Assembly (NCBI GenBank): GCA_015056255.1
Contig: SVGP01000005.1
Coordinates: 62,001-126,000, forward strand
Length of the DNA stretch: 64,000 bases
Direction of reading: 5' to 3'
DNA from: Clostridiales bacterium
Lineage (GTDB): Bacteria; Bacillota; Clostridia; Christensenellales; Aristaeellaceae
Position 1 is the stretch's first letter, and each line of letters opens with the position of its first letter. A model generated the notes under the pieces. The model saw only the letters and a list, made by a program, of their open reading frames with translations, was not told where the DNA came from and made no database searches. Both the position numbers and the translations under genes were made by a program. Shown here piece by piece: positions 34,639 through 41,852 of this stretch.

Positions 34639-34681
34639 AAGCGACCCGGGCATGCCTGTAAAGGTATGCCCAAGGTCGCTT
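34639..34681 (-). terminator. Terminator/attenuator between binding protein and regulator genes
   Basis: On the minus strand AAGCGACC...GGGCATNCCT pairs with AGGCATGCCC...GGTCGCTT and is followed by TTGTTTT. It lies between the solute-binding protein gene and the AraC/permease genes, so it would make binding protein mRNA more abundant than permease mRNA. Confidence 0.8.
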
Positions 34682-34691
34682 GATTTTCGGC

Positions 34692-36101
34692 TTACTTTAC
34701 CTGATCTGCGTAGGAGAGAACGTCGTAGGTGGTGTACTCTTCGATGGCTTCCTCGAGATAGGGCAGAAGCTCTTCCTTGAGCTCTTCAATGAACGCTTCG
34801 GCGGTCTTATCGGAAGAGGGATCGAGATACTCGGTATACATACTCCAATAGAGGCTTCCGACCTCGGCGTTGAACTTGAAGGCGTTGATCAGCTTGCTGG
34901 GCTTGTATTCACCGTAAACAGCGTCCTGAAGCGCGATCATTTCTTCGGGCAGAACAACGCCGTCAATGCAGGTGCCAAGCATAACAGCGTCAACGTACAT
35001 CTGAGCGCCGCTGTTGGAATCGGTCATGAAGTGAAGGAACTTGAGCGCGGCTTCCAGACGGCCTTCGTCTTCGCACTTCTTGGAGACAAACAGCGCGGGC
35101 TCGCCGGAGTTGGGCGCGTAGGCAAAGGGAGCAGTTACGCCGTACTCGGAGTAATCAGCATCAACGTAGGGCTTGTTGGCCGCGCCGTAATTGACCTGGT
35201 AGCCGTTCTGGACAACCTGTCCGGGGTACCAGCCGCCGTTGAAGGTCATCAGAACCTTATTGTCGTTGAACAGGCCTTCATATTCCCAGGAGGCGGCGTT
35301 AAAGTCCGCGTTCCAGTACTGGGTGAAGTCCTTCATGAGGTTGAAGTATTCGACAAAGCGGGGATTGTCATAGCTGATGACGCCGGTAGAAAGGCCCAGC
35401 AGGATTTCGCTCTCATCCAGCCAGCCGTTGGGAACGATGATATCGAGCTTTGCAACTACATCGGTATCGGCAAACAGCGCGTCCATAAAGTCGTCCTCAA
35501 TCCAGGTGAGGTTCCAGCCCATGGAATTCATAACGCTCATGGGGATGTAGCGGCCGTCTTCCTTGGCGACTTTGAGCATTTCCATCATCTCGGAATAGGT
35601 CTTGGGCGGCTCAGTACCCAGATCAAGCTCTTCCATGATGGTCTTGTTGTAGTAAAGGTTAACGGTGGCATAGGTCATGGCAGTAGAAATATAGCGCGTG
35701 CCGTCATTGCTCATGCAGTTGTCAAGGCCGCCCTCGGTGAAGCAATCCTTCCAGATCTTGCCGTTTAAGCTGTTGGGCTCGTCGTAATAGGGCGTAAGGT
35801 CAACAAGCTTGCCCTGATCGAAATAGTCGCGATGCTGGGGAACAGACCAGAGAACGTCGGGCTCAGTCTGCGCAGCGAACTGCGCAACAACCCAGGTATC
35901 CCAATCGCTGGAGGGGATTTCCAGCCATTCAACTTTAACGCCGGTCATTTCCGTGAACTTGTCGCTCATCTCATGGAACTTGCCATAGATGTATTCGCCC
36001 TGATTATGGGCAACCGTGATGGTCACGTCTTCCGCCTCGGCAAAACCGGTTAACGACAGAAGCATGATAAGGCACATGAGGTACGCTATGAGCTTTTTCA
36101 T
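34692..36101 (-). CDS. Extracellular sugar-binding protein of a CUT1 ABC transporter
   Basis: The 469-residue exported protein has a signal peptide (1-23, MKKLIAYLMCLIMLLSLTGFAEA) and the type 1 extracellular binding fold: VTITVAHNQGEYIYGKFHEMSDKFTEMTGVKVEW at the start of the mature part, NLYYNKTIMEEL near 152 and NSMGWNLTW near 190. The signal peptide ends in an AxA site rather than a lipobox, so it is not an obvious lipoprotein. It heads the ABC unit and is followed by a terminator-like hairpin that should favour its expression over the permeases. A consensus promoter lies about 85 bases upstream. Confidence 0.92.
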   Translation of the reverse strand: MKKLIAYLMCLIMLLSLTGFAEAEDVTITVAHNQGEYIYGKFHEMSDKFTEMTGVKVEWLEIPSSDWDTWVVAQFAAQTEPDVLWSVPQHRDYFDQGKLVDLTPYYDEPNSLNGKIWKDCFTEGGLDNCMSNDGTRYISTAMTYATVNLYYNKTIMEELDLGTEPPKTYSEMMEMLKVAKEDGRYIPMSVMNSMGWNLTWIEDDFMDALFADTDVVAKLDIIVPNGWLDESEILLGLSTGVISYDNPRFVEYFNLMKDFTQYWNADFNAASWEYEGLFNDNKVLMTFNGGWYPGQVVQNGYQVNYGAANKPYVDADYSEYGVTAPFAYAPNSGEPALFVSKKCEDEGRLEAALKFLHFMTDSNSGAQMYVDAVMLGTCIDGVVLPEEMIALQDAVYGEYKPSKLINAFKFNAEVGSLYWSMYTEYLDPSSDKTAEAFIEELKEELLPYLEEAIEEYTTYDVLSYADQVK

Positions 36102-36169
36102 CTGTGCAAATCTCCTTTCATAATGAACCTTCCAGGGGAAGCAGTCAAGCGCGATAAGAAATGTACATT

Positions 36170-36183
36170 TTCTTAACTAAGAA
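36170..36183. promoter_or_regulatory. Inverted repeat TTCTTA-AC-TAAGAA
   Basis: A 6-bp-arm inverted repeat at the expected transcription start of the solute-binding protein gene, directly next to the proximal -10 box. It carries the same TTCTTA half-site as the operator-like repeat at 28877-28895. Confidence 0.5.
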
Positions 36184-36184
36184 T

Positions 36185-36213
36185 ATTTTACAATTTACAC
36201 GCCTCTAATTCAA
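36185..36213 (-). promoter_or_regulatory. Promoter of the solute-binding protein gene
   Basis: On the minus strand TTGAAT (36213-36208) and TAAAAT (36190-36185) are 17 bases apart. A second possible -35 (TTGACA, 36240-36235) lies upstream. The -10 box runs straight into ATTCTTA, as at 28874. Confidence 0.6.
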
Positions 36214-36377
36214 TACTACTTTCTTCTATTAATATGTCAAAAAAGGACATCTTGCTTTCATAAAGTTCTGATTTCCATATAATACCGACGGTTTATGAGT
36301 AGATTTGTCCGTTTTCGGCAATGCATGCTGCCCTAAAAAAGGACTTCACCGTACATGTCTTTATGTTAAAGCAAAAC

Positions 36378-36462
36378 CCTCTCAGTCGGCTGCGCCGCCA
36401 GCTCTCCCAGAGGGAGAGCCAAGGACAAATTCAGTCTCTCCATGAGATTGGTGATCATTAGA
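36378..36462. repeat. Dispersed intergenic repeat, GGGAGAGCC type
   Basis: This block contains a GCTCTCCC/GGGAGAGC hairpin (36401-36419) and matches, in opposite orientation and with few differences, the block at 59768-59821 over about 57 bases. It also fits a repeat class I know from other clostridial intergenic regions. The rest of 36102-36535 holds the promoters described and no gene that I can see. Confidence 0.65.
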
Positions 36463-36464
36463 CA

Positions 36465-36488
36465 AAAACGCCCTCTGCCGGGCGTTTT
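36465..36488 (+). terminator. Free-standing terminator
   Basis: AAACGCCC pairs with GGGCGTTT, followed by TGTTTTTATTTG. No plus-strand gene ends just upstream, so it belongs to the repeat block or ends an unseen short transcript. Confidence 0.6.
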
Positions 36489-36535
36489 GTTTTTATTTGT
36501 TTTTTACTTGCATACCCTGTTTTCGTCATAAACGC

Positions 36536-36564
36536 TTGACCGTATATATGCAATCTGATATAAT
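36536..36564 (+). promoter_or_regulatory. Sigma-A promoter of the 157-residue membrane protein gene
   Basis: TTGACC (36536-36541) and TATAAT (36559-36564), 17-base spacer, about 25 bases before the ribosome binding site. Confidence 0.8.
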
Positions 36565-36597
36565 ACACCCGTAATTTATACTTCAAGGAGGATGAAT

Positions 36598-37071
36598 ATG
36601 GAAAACAACCTGAATCAAGCGAATACCCCTTCCATGAAATGGCATAAATTTCTGATTTACTTTTCTTTGTGGGCTGGCGCGGTTTTGAACCTGCTCAATG
36701 CCGTTCAGTATTTCACAGGCTCCATCTACGGATCCGGCAGCGAAGCGAACTTGGTTTATGCATATTACGACGGGCTCAAGGCCGTCGACATGCTGATGGC
36801 TATGCTGCTGATTGTAATCTCGGTTTTCAGCATCGTTACACGCTTTGCACTTGCCGGCTACAAAGCCAGAGGACCTCAAATGCTGATGGGACTGTATCTC
36901 ATAAACTTAATCGCCGCTGTTTTCTATCTGATTATTGCTTCCGCGGTTACCGGCATTTCGCTGGGCGACCTGATTGATTCCAGCACCATCTCCTCTCTGA
37001 TCAGCAGCATTGCCATGGTGTTCATCAACAAGTCCTACTATGGAAAGCGCGCACACCTGTTCAACAAGTAA
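36598..37071 (+). CDS. Four-helix membrane protein of unknown function
   Basis: The 157-residue protein has hydrophobic segments at about 17-40 (FLIYFSLWAGAVLNLLNAV), 62-85 (DMLMAMLLIVISVFSIVTRFAL), 96-120 (LMGLYLINLIAAVFYLIIASAV) and 130-146. The short N-terminus is polar and there is no signal peptide. The ATG at 36598 lies six bases after AAGGAGG; the ATG two codons earlier is too close. It has a near-consensus promoter and a strong terminator, so it is monocistronic. I do not recognise a family beyond a generic clostridial membrane protein. Confidence 0.7.
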   Translation: MENNLNQANTPSMKWHKFLIYFSLWAGAVLNLLNAVQYFTGSIYGSGSEANLVYAYYDGLKAVDMLMAMLLIVISVFSIVTRFALAGYKARGPQMLMGLYLINLIAAVFYLIIASAVTGISLGDLIDSSTISSLISSIAMVFINKSYYGKRAHLFNK

Positions 37072-37090
37072 TAACCGCTTTTATGATATT

Positions 37091-37133
37091 CAAAAACCAC
37101 TGCCCTTGTTTCTTCACAGGGCAGTGGTTTTTT
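37091..37133. terminator. Bidirectional terminator
   Basis: AAAAACCACTGCCCT pairs with AGGGCAGTGGTTTTTT, between the membrane protein gene and the convergent glycyl radical enzyme gene. Confidence 0.9.
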
Positions 37134-37134
37134 A

Positions 37135-39126
37135 TCAGTATTCTGTTCTTTCAATCACGGTCTTTTTCAGCGGATCGGTGAGGCGGTTGAAGTACTCCGA
37201 ATAGCCGCCGATTCGAACGATCAGGTTTTCGTGCTTTTCGGGGCGCTTAAGCGCGTCCAGAAGCTCTTCTTTGGAGGCGCTTGTCACCTGAAGCTGCATA
37301 CCGCCCATTTCAAAAAAGCCTTTGACGAGGGGCTTTAAAAGGGTGGGAATGTTCTTTTTGGCGATTCTTATGTTGGTGACGGGCGTTCCGAGAACCTTGG
37401 GCAGGTTCAGGCTTGCCACGCTTGACAGCATAGCCGTAGGGCCCATTTTGTCGCGGCCATAAATCGCGCTGCAGGAATCGCATAGGGGCTCGCCCTTGTC
37501 TCTTCCGTCAGGCGTGGCGTTTACGCATAGGCCGGCAAATTCATAGGTGGTAAACTGGTTCGACACGGCGAAGTACTTGCCGCCGGGGGTGCAGGTGTGT
37601 CTTTCAAATTCGGAATATACACGCTCTGAAATGCGGGCGGCAATTTCGCTTACCTCGGCGTCGTCGTTTCCGTGTTTTGGAACGCGAGCGCATTTTAAAA
37701 GGAATTCAGGATCGCGCCCATCGAGCTTCTCGATAAATTCCTCGGGCGTATACGCCTTTTCATCAAAGATCAGCTTTTTGATAACGACCATGGAATCGAT
37801 GACGTTGATGAGACCGGCAACGTTCATGACGCTCCAGTTGTACCTTGCGCCGCCGGCGTTGAAATCCGTCATTTTATCGATGCAGTCGTCAATAAAAAGC
37901 GTTCTGATGGGCTGCGGGCGGAACTTGGCGCGGGTTTTGCGGTAGGCTTCAAGGATATCGCAGGTTTCGGCGATTACTTTTTCAGTTTCGGTCAAATATC
38001 CGCCGAGAAAGGAATCAAAGGAATCATAGGCAGCAAGCTTTCCGCGCATGAATTCGTCGAAAATCAGTGCGGTATTGATGCCCGCGTCGTCCGAGCCCAC
38101 GTTTGAAAGGCCTTCGATCATGGTTTCGGTGCAGCCGCCGAAGGCAAGGAATTTGACGTCCTCTTCCGTAACCTCGGGAAGGCGGCGATTGATTTCGCGC
38201 TTAAAAAGCTTCCAGTTATAAAGCGCAGGCTGTCCGCAGCCGGAGGCAAGCGAGCGATACGCCGCCTGCCAGACCTCATCCGGCATATCGTCCGTCACCA
38301 GAAGCTGAATGCTCGGGCGGCGGATAGAATGGCATGCGTCGATCAGCTGAACCGTAAGTTCGTTGTAGTCAGGACCGAGCGGCATGCTCCACGCGTCGTT
38401 TTCATCGATGTTCTCATAAAGCTCCCGGATCCAAGGTCTTATGTCCTCACCCTTCCAGTAGGGATACAGACCTCTGTCCAAGCCGCCGATATCGTCGCAG
38501 CCATCGATATAATATACAAAATTCCAGGCAACGATCGCTTCATATATGTTTTCAGGCGAATGCATGGGAACGCGGGAGAGCGCACGGATGAGCGCAGGAT
38601 CGGCATTGATTTCGGAAAGATACGAGATGCATCTTTGTCTGTACGCCTCAATGCCTTCAAGAAGCACGAGCATCGCGTCTTTAAAGTCGCCGTCGGGAAG
38701 CGCGCTCACCCTTTTTTCATATCCGATCAGGCCGTCTTTTAAAATGCGCCGGTAATTGATAAAGGAATGCGTGTAGCCCGCGCCGCCAACGGTGTGGGGC
38801 GTGAAAATGGGCGCGACTTTTTCAAAATGCTCCTTCTCCATAAATTCATGGGCTTCGGGACATTTTTTCTTTAATAATTCCATATTGGCAAACAGGGTGT
38901 AGGAATATTCCGGGCGCACGGCGATATCCGCATTTTTACTGTAGGTATTGATGTTTCTTCCGCACGGATACAGCTTTCCGCCTTTGTAGGGCGCAAGGGC
39001 AGCATTTTTAAGATATTCAGAAACGGCCTTTGAATAGCGGTAGATGTTTTCGCGATCCTGATTGACGATCAGCTCCGCCAGATAATATTCCCGCGCGTTT
39101 CTCAGCGCCTCACATTCCATTTTCAT
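37135..39126 (-). CDS. Glycyl radical enzyme, PFL-like superfamily, substrate unknown
   Basis: The 663-residue protein has the hallmarks of the family: the thiyl-radical cysteine at about Cys332 with a neighbouring glutamate (FGGCTETMIEG, Glu334), the strand motif DFNAGGARYNWSVMNVAGLINVIDS (about 425-450) and the C-terminal glycyl loop RIGGYSEYF with Gly641 as the radical site. A single Cys with GCTE resembles the dehydratase/lyase branch, not pyruvate formate-lyase with its Cys-Cys pair. It is shorter than PFL (about 760) and most dehydratases (about 780-850). A radical SAM activating enzyme is required, yet none is encoded in this window. The ATG at 39126 follows GGGGAGGG. It has its own promoter. 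Oxygen-sensitive, so the host is an anaerobe. Confidence 0.85.
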   Translation of the reverse strand: MKMECEALRNAREYYLAELIVNQDRENIYRYSKAVSEYLKNAALAPYKGGKLYPCGRNINTYSKNADIAVRPEYSYTLFANMELLKKKCPEAHEFMEKEHFEKVAPIFTPHTVGGAGYTHSFINYRRILKDGLIGYEKRVSALPDGDFKDAMLVLLEGIEAYRQRCISYLSEINADPALIRALSRVPMHSPENIYEAIVAWNFVYYIDGCDDIGGLDRGLYPYWKGEDIRPWIRELYENIDENDAWSMPLGPDYNELTVQLIDACHSIRRPSIQLLVTDDMPDEVWQAAYRSLASGCGQPALYNWKLFKREINRRLPEVTEEDVKFLAFGGCTETMIEGLSNVGSDDAGINTALIFDEFMRGKLAAYDSFDSFLGGYLTETEKVIAETCDILEAYRKTRAKFRPQPIRTLFIDDCIDKMTDFNAGGARYNWSVMNVAGLINVIDSMVVIKKLIFDEKAYTPEEFIEKLDGRDPEFLLKCARVPKHGNDDAEVSEIAARISERVYSEFERHTCTPGGKYFAVSNQFTTYEFAGLCVNATPDGRDKGEPLCDSCSAIYGRDKMGPTAMLSSVASLNLPKVLGTPVTNIRIAKKNIPTLLKPLVKGFFEMGGMQLQVTSASKEELLDALKRPEKHENLIVRIGGYSEYFNRLTDPLKKTVIERTEY

Positions 39127-39155
39127 ACCCAATCCCTCCCCCTGCATTTAATTTG

Positions 39156-39184
39156 ATGATACCATAAGTTTAATTTTTCGTCAA
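39156..39184 (-). promoter_or_regulatory. Sigma-A promoter of the glycyl radical enzyme gene
   Basis: On the minus strand TTGACG (39184-39179) and TATCAT (39161-39156) with a 17-base spacer. The -35 abuts the terminator of the gene upstream, so this is an independent transcript. Confidence 0.65.
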
Positions 39185-39186
39185 GA

Positions 39187-39217
39187 AAAGCCGCCTTCCA
39201 AAAGGAAAGCGGCTTTT
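39187..39217 (-). terminator. Terminator of the FUSC-like gene
   Basis: AAAAGCCGC pairs with GCGGCTTTT seven bases after the stop at 39224, with a T-rich tail on the minus strand. Confidence 0.85.
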
Positions 39218-39223
39218 ATGCAA

Positions 39224-39766
39224 TCACAGATTTCTGTGCGGCATATGAATTCTATCCATAAAGCGCACGATGCGCTCTCTGGGCAGAAGAAAATTGACCA
39301 GCATCGCAAACACAACGCCCACGCCCGTGTCGAAGATGCGGTTCAGGGAATAGGTGATGTAGGAATCAACCGGCTGATTGAACAAAAGAATGCACAGCAT
39401 AACGCCGCCCGGCTGAATCGCGCCCGGCCAGTTGAACACGACGCTGACCACGATTAAGAGTATGACGCCGATGAACAGAAGCAGCAGCATCAAAGGCTCA
39501 AAGCCGCCGGTCGGATAAATCTGGACGTAAAGCGAGAAAAGCGCCATGCCGATCAGGCCGCCGAAAATGGTGCCGAACAGGCGATTTCCGCCGTACAGCC
39601 AGGAAGAGCTCATATCATAGCCCATTCCGAACACCGCGCCGATGCAGGCGAAGGTGGGATTGCGGTCGAACAAGAGATATACAAGCGCGACCAGCGTCGC
39701 GGCAAAAGCGGTTTTGACATTGCGCATGCCGATGTGCATTCTGGAAAGCGGCTGATGGATATTCAT
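39224..39766 (-). CDS. FUSC/aromatic acid exporter-like membrane protein
   Basis: The 180-residue protein has five or six hydrophobic segments: MRNVKTAFAATLVALVYLLF near the start, FGTIFGGLIGMALFSLYV, LMLLLLFIGVILLIVVSVVF and the last helix FDTGVGVVFAMLVNFLLP. The pattern RNxKTAxA...G.R..GTxxGG is that of the FUSC/ArAE N-terminal membrane domain. Full-length members carry a cytoplasmic C-terminal half; here the protein ends after the membrane part, as in the short Firmicute forms. A role in export of aromatic or organic acids is known for relatives only. The start at 39766 follows GAAGGAGCG. Confidence 0.75.
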   Translation of the reverse strand: MNIHQPLSRMHIGMRNVKTAFAATLVALVYLLFDRNPTFACIGAVFGMGYDMSSSWLYGGNRLFGTIFGGLIGMALFSLYVQIYPTGGFEPLMLLLLFIGVILLIVVSVVFNWPGAIQPGGVMLCILLFNQPVDSYITYSLNRIFDTGVGVVFAMLVNFLLPRERIVRFMDRIHMPHRNL

Positions 39767-39903
39767 GAAAAAACGCTCCTTCTGTATTGACAACGGGCAA
39801 GATTATACTACGTTTTTTTTGAATGTCAACCGATTTTTTTAATCAATATCGTTAAAATCAACCATTCTAAAACGCGTTGAGGAAGGGAATGACGGTATAA
39901 AAG

Positions 39904-39928
39904 CGGGACTGCGCGTAAGCGCAGCCCC
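39904..39928 (-). terminator. Terminator of the acetyltransferase gene
   Basis: GGGNCTGCGC pairs with GCGCAGNCCC about 20 bases after the stop at 39948, followed on the minus strand by GCTTTTATA. Confidence 0.75.
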
Positions 39929-39947
39929 CAGGATCAATATCGCCATC

Positions 39948-40502
39948 TTATTCGTCCAAAAGAACTTTGTAATCGTAATATTCAACCGTGCCCCTGATGT
40001 TTTCAAGCGCGCCTTCCTTTAATTCCTTTACCATCAGGCATTCGATTGCGGGCAGATGAACTGTTTTGCCCGGTAATATGCCGTGGTCAAAGGCGGTGAC
40101 GAAGCCGCGCGCGCGGTAATTCAAGGGATTGCCCTCGACGATTACCGCTTCATAACCCATTTGAATGGCTTTTTCAAAGCCCAGCTCGATCAGGTTTTTG
40201 GAAATATGCCTTCTCTGAAGCTGCGTTTTCACAGCAGCCGGGGTCAGAATCAAAAGCTTGTCCTTATAGTTACCGTTCAAGTGAAAGCCACTCATCATCA
40301 CATACCCGACTACGTTATCATTTTCATCGACTGCGATCAGTTCAAGGGATGGAATATAGCTGTCAAGTCTGCGGATTTCCTCCACAAGACTCCGAACCAG
40401 TTTTCCTTCCTTTTCGTTTTCGTGGTCGGTAAACACTTCTTCGACCAGCTTGGCGGCAGGCAAAAGATATTTTTCTTCCATGGAAATGTATTTAAGGTTC
40501 AT
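39948..40502 (-). CDS. GNAT-family N-acetyltransferase, YhbS-like
   Basis: The 184-residue cytoplasmic protein has the GNAT fold with the acetyl-CoA pyrophosphate loop near 95-105 (QLQRRHISKNLIELGFEKA, a variant of Q/RxxGxG/A with His in place of the usual glycine) and YEAVIVEGNPLNYRARGFVTA (about 118-138), the motif shared with YhbS-type proteins. The altered loop could weaken CoA binding. Substrates of this branch are unknown. AGGAGG precedes the ATG and a terminator follows, so the gene is monocistronic. Confidence 0.8.
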   Translation of the reverse strand: MNLKYISMEEKYLLPAAKLVEEVFTDHENEKEGKLVRSLVEEIRRLDSYIPSLELIAVDENDNVVGYVMMSGFHLNGNYKDKLLILTPAAVKTQLQRRHISKNLIELGFEKAIQMGYEAVIVEGNPLNYRARGFVTAFDHGILPGKTVHLPAIECLMVKELKEGALENIRGTVEYYDYKVLLDE

Positions 40503-40659
40503 CTGAATATCCTCCTGATTTTTTTGTAATGGTCAAAAATCAGGCGCAGGCCGGCGTACGCTTCAAACGATCAGACCTCCCTTCGGAGCTTTAACACATG
40601 CATTATACCATGATTTTCCCTTCCCGTAAAATCCTTTCGACAGGTATTTTGCATACCAA

Positions 40660-40688
40660 TTGACCTTGCAATGGATTTGTGATAATAT
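40660..40688 (+). promoter_or_regulatory. Sigma-A promoter of the serine hydrolase/UroD-like module
   Basis: TTGACC (40660-40665) and TAATAT (40683-40688), 17-base spacer, about 35 bases before the ATG at 40723. It probably drives the three genes to 43967. Confidence 0.6.
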
Positions 40689-40722
40689 TTTTATAAATGG
40701 AATATGAAAAGGCGGGATTGAT

Positions 40723-41838
40723 ATGTCTGTTACAATTCGCGATCGGTTAAACAGCTATGTTCAAAACGGAGACATTGCTGGCGGCAGCATACTGGTACGA
40801 AAAAACGGAGAAATCGTTTCAAAAGAATTTGCGGGTTTTGCCGATATCGAAAAGCAAATTCCCGTTTCGGAAAACACCGTTTTTCGTCTGGCATCCATGT
40901 CCAAGCCTGTGGCAGCGGCGGGTATTTTACTGCTTAAGCAGGAAAACAGGCTTTCTGTTTCCGATCTCCTCACGGATTATCTGCCCGAGTTTTCCGATCT
41001 TTCCGTGGGCGTTTTGAAGGAGGACGGCTCCGTTTCGCTTTCACCCCTTGCCCGTCCGCTCACCCTTGAAGACCTTCTGCGCCACAGAAGCGGCATGGGC
41101 CACGGCGGCGTATCCGTGTCCTACGGCGTAAACACGGTTGCGCCCGGAACCACGCTCAAAGAGCGCGCGTATCAGCTTTCCCGCGCGCCCCTCGATTTTC
41201 AGCCGGGCGCCGAGACCGGTTACAGCGCAAGATGTGCATTCGACGTTTTGGGGCGCGTGATCGAGGTTGTAAGCGGCATGGAGCTCAGCGCATTTTTAAA
41301 GGAAAAATTCTTTGATCCGCTTTGCATGCCGGACACCGCGTTTGTCCCGAATGAGGACATGAAAAAGCGGCTTGTTCGCCTGTACGACAGGTCCAAAGGC
41401 ACGCTTAAGGATTTCTATGCGCCGGATGTCATTGACAGCCCCTTCCTGTTTTCCTACCCGTCGGGCTCTGCAGGTCTTTTCGGAACGCTTTCGGATTACG
41501 ACAATTTTGTTCAGATGCTTGCAGGCCGCGGAAAAAGGATTCTGTCTGACGAAACGCTCGCTCAAATGACCGTTCCCGATCCGACGCTTATGACCCCCAA
41601 AGGCGCATGGGGCCTGGGCATTCAGGTTTTCAACAAAAAAAGCGTCTCCTCCCGCTCGCTCGCTCAGGGCACCTTCGGCTGGTCGGGCGCGTTCGGCACG
41701 CATTTTTATATCGACCCTGTAAACGATGTAACGGTAATCATCATGGTCAACCGGCTCGACATCGGCGGCTCCGGCTCGTATGTTTCCTTCGGGCTTGAGG
41801 AAGCCGTGTTTGAAGAAATGCATCTCATCGAAGAATAG
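40723..41838 (+). CDS. Cytoplasmic beta-lactamase-fold serine hydrolase (class C/esterase type)
   Basis: The 371-residue protein has the SxxK motif at Ser58-Lys61 (LASMSKPVAAAG), a tyrosine motif near 168 (GYSARCAFDVLG, YSA in place of YxN) and HRSGMGHGG near 123-131. The third motif reads GWSGAFGT instead of KTG/HTG. No signal peptide is present, unlike true beta-lactamases and penicillin-binding proteins. Relatives such as EstB are esterases, so hydrolysis of an ester or amide on a small imported molecule is more likely than drug resistance. It is first in an operon with a TIM-barrel-like gene (15 bases on) and a UroD-family gene. Confidence 0.82.
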   Translation: MSVTIRDRLNSYVQNGDIAGGSILVRKNGEIVSKEFAGFADIEKQIPVSENTVFRLASMSKPVAAAGILLLKQENRLSVSDLLTDYLPEFSDLSVGVLKEDGSVSLSPLARPLTLEDLLRHRSGMGHGGVSVSYGVNTVAPGTTLKERAYQLSRAPLDFQPGAETGYSARCAFDVLGRVIEVVSGMELSAFLKEKFFDPLCMPDTAFVPNEDMKKRLVRLYDRSKGTLKDFYAPDVIDSPFLFSYPSGSAGLFGTLSDYDNFVQMLAGRGKRILSDETLAQMTVPDPTLMTPKGAWGLGIQVFNKKSVSSRSLAQGTFGWSGAFGTHFYIDPVNDVTVIIMVNRLDIGGSGSYVSFGLEEAVFEEMHLIEE

Positions 41839-41852
41839 GGAGGCGTAAAACC

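Noticed and set aside
34680-35768. Plus-strand open frame of 362 codons over the solute-binding protein gene
   Set aside because: Shadow of a well-supported gene; such long antisense frames follow from the codon bias of this genome.
36465-36488. Small RNA gene ending at this terminator
   Set aside because: No promoter of convincing quality precedes it on the plus strand; the hairpin is more simply part of the dispersed repeat block.
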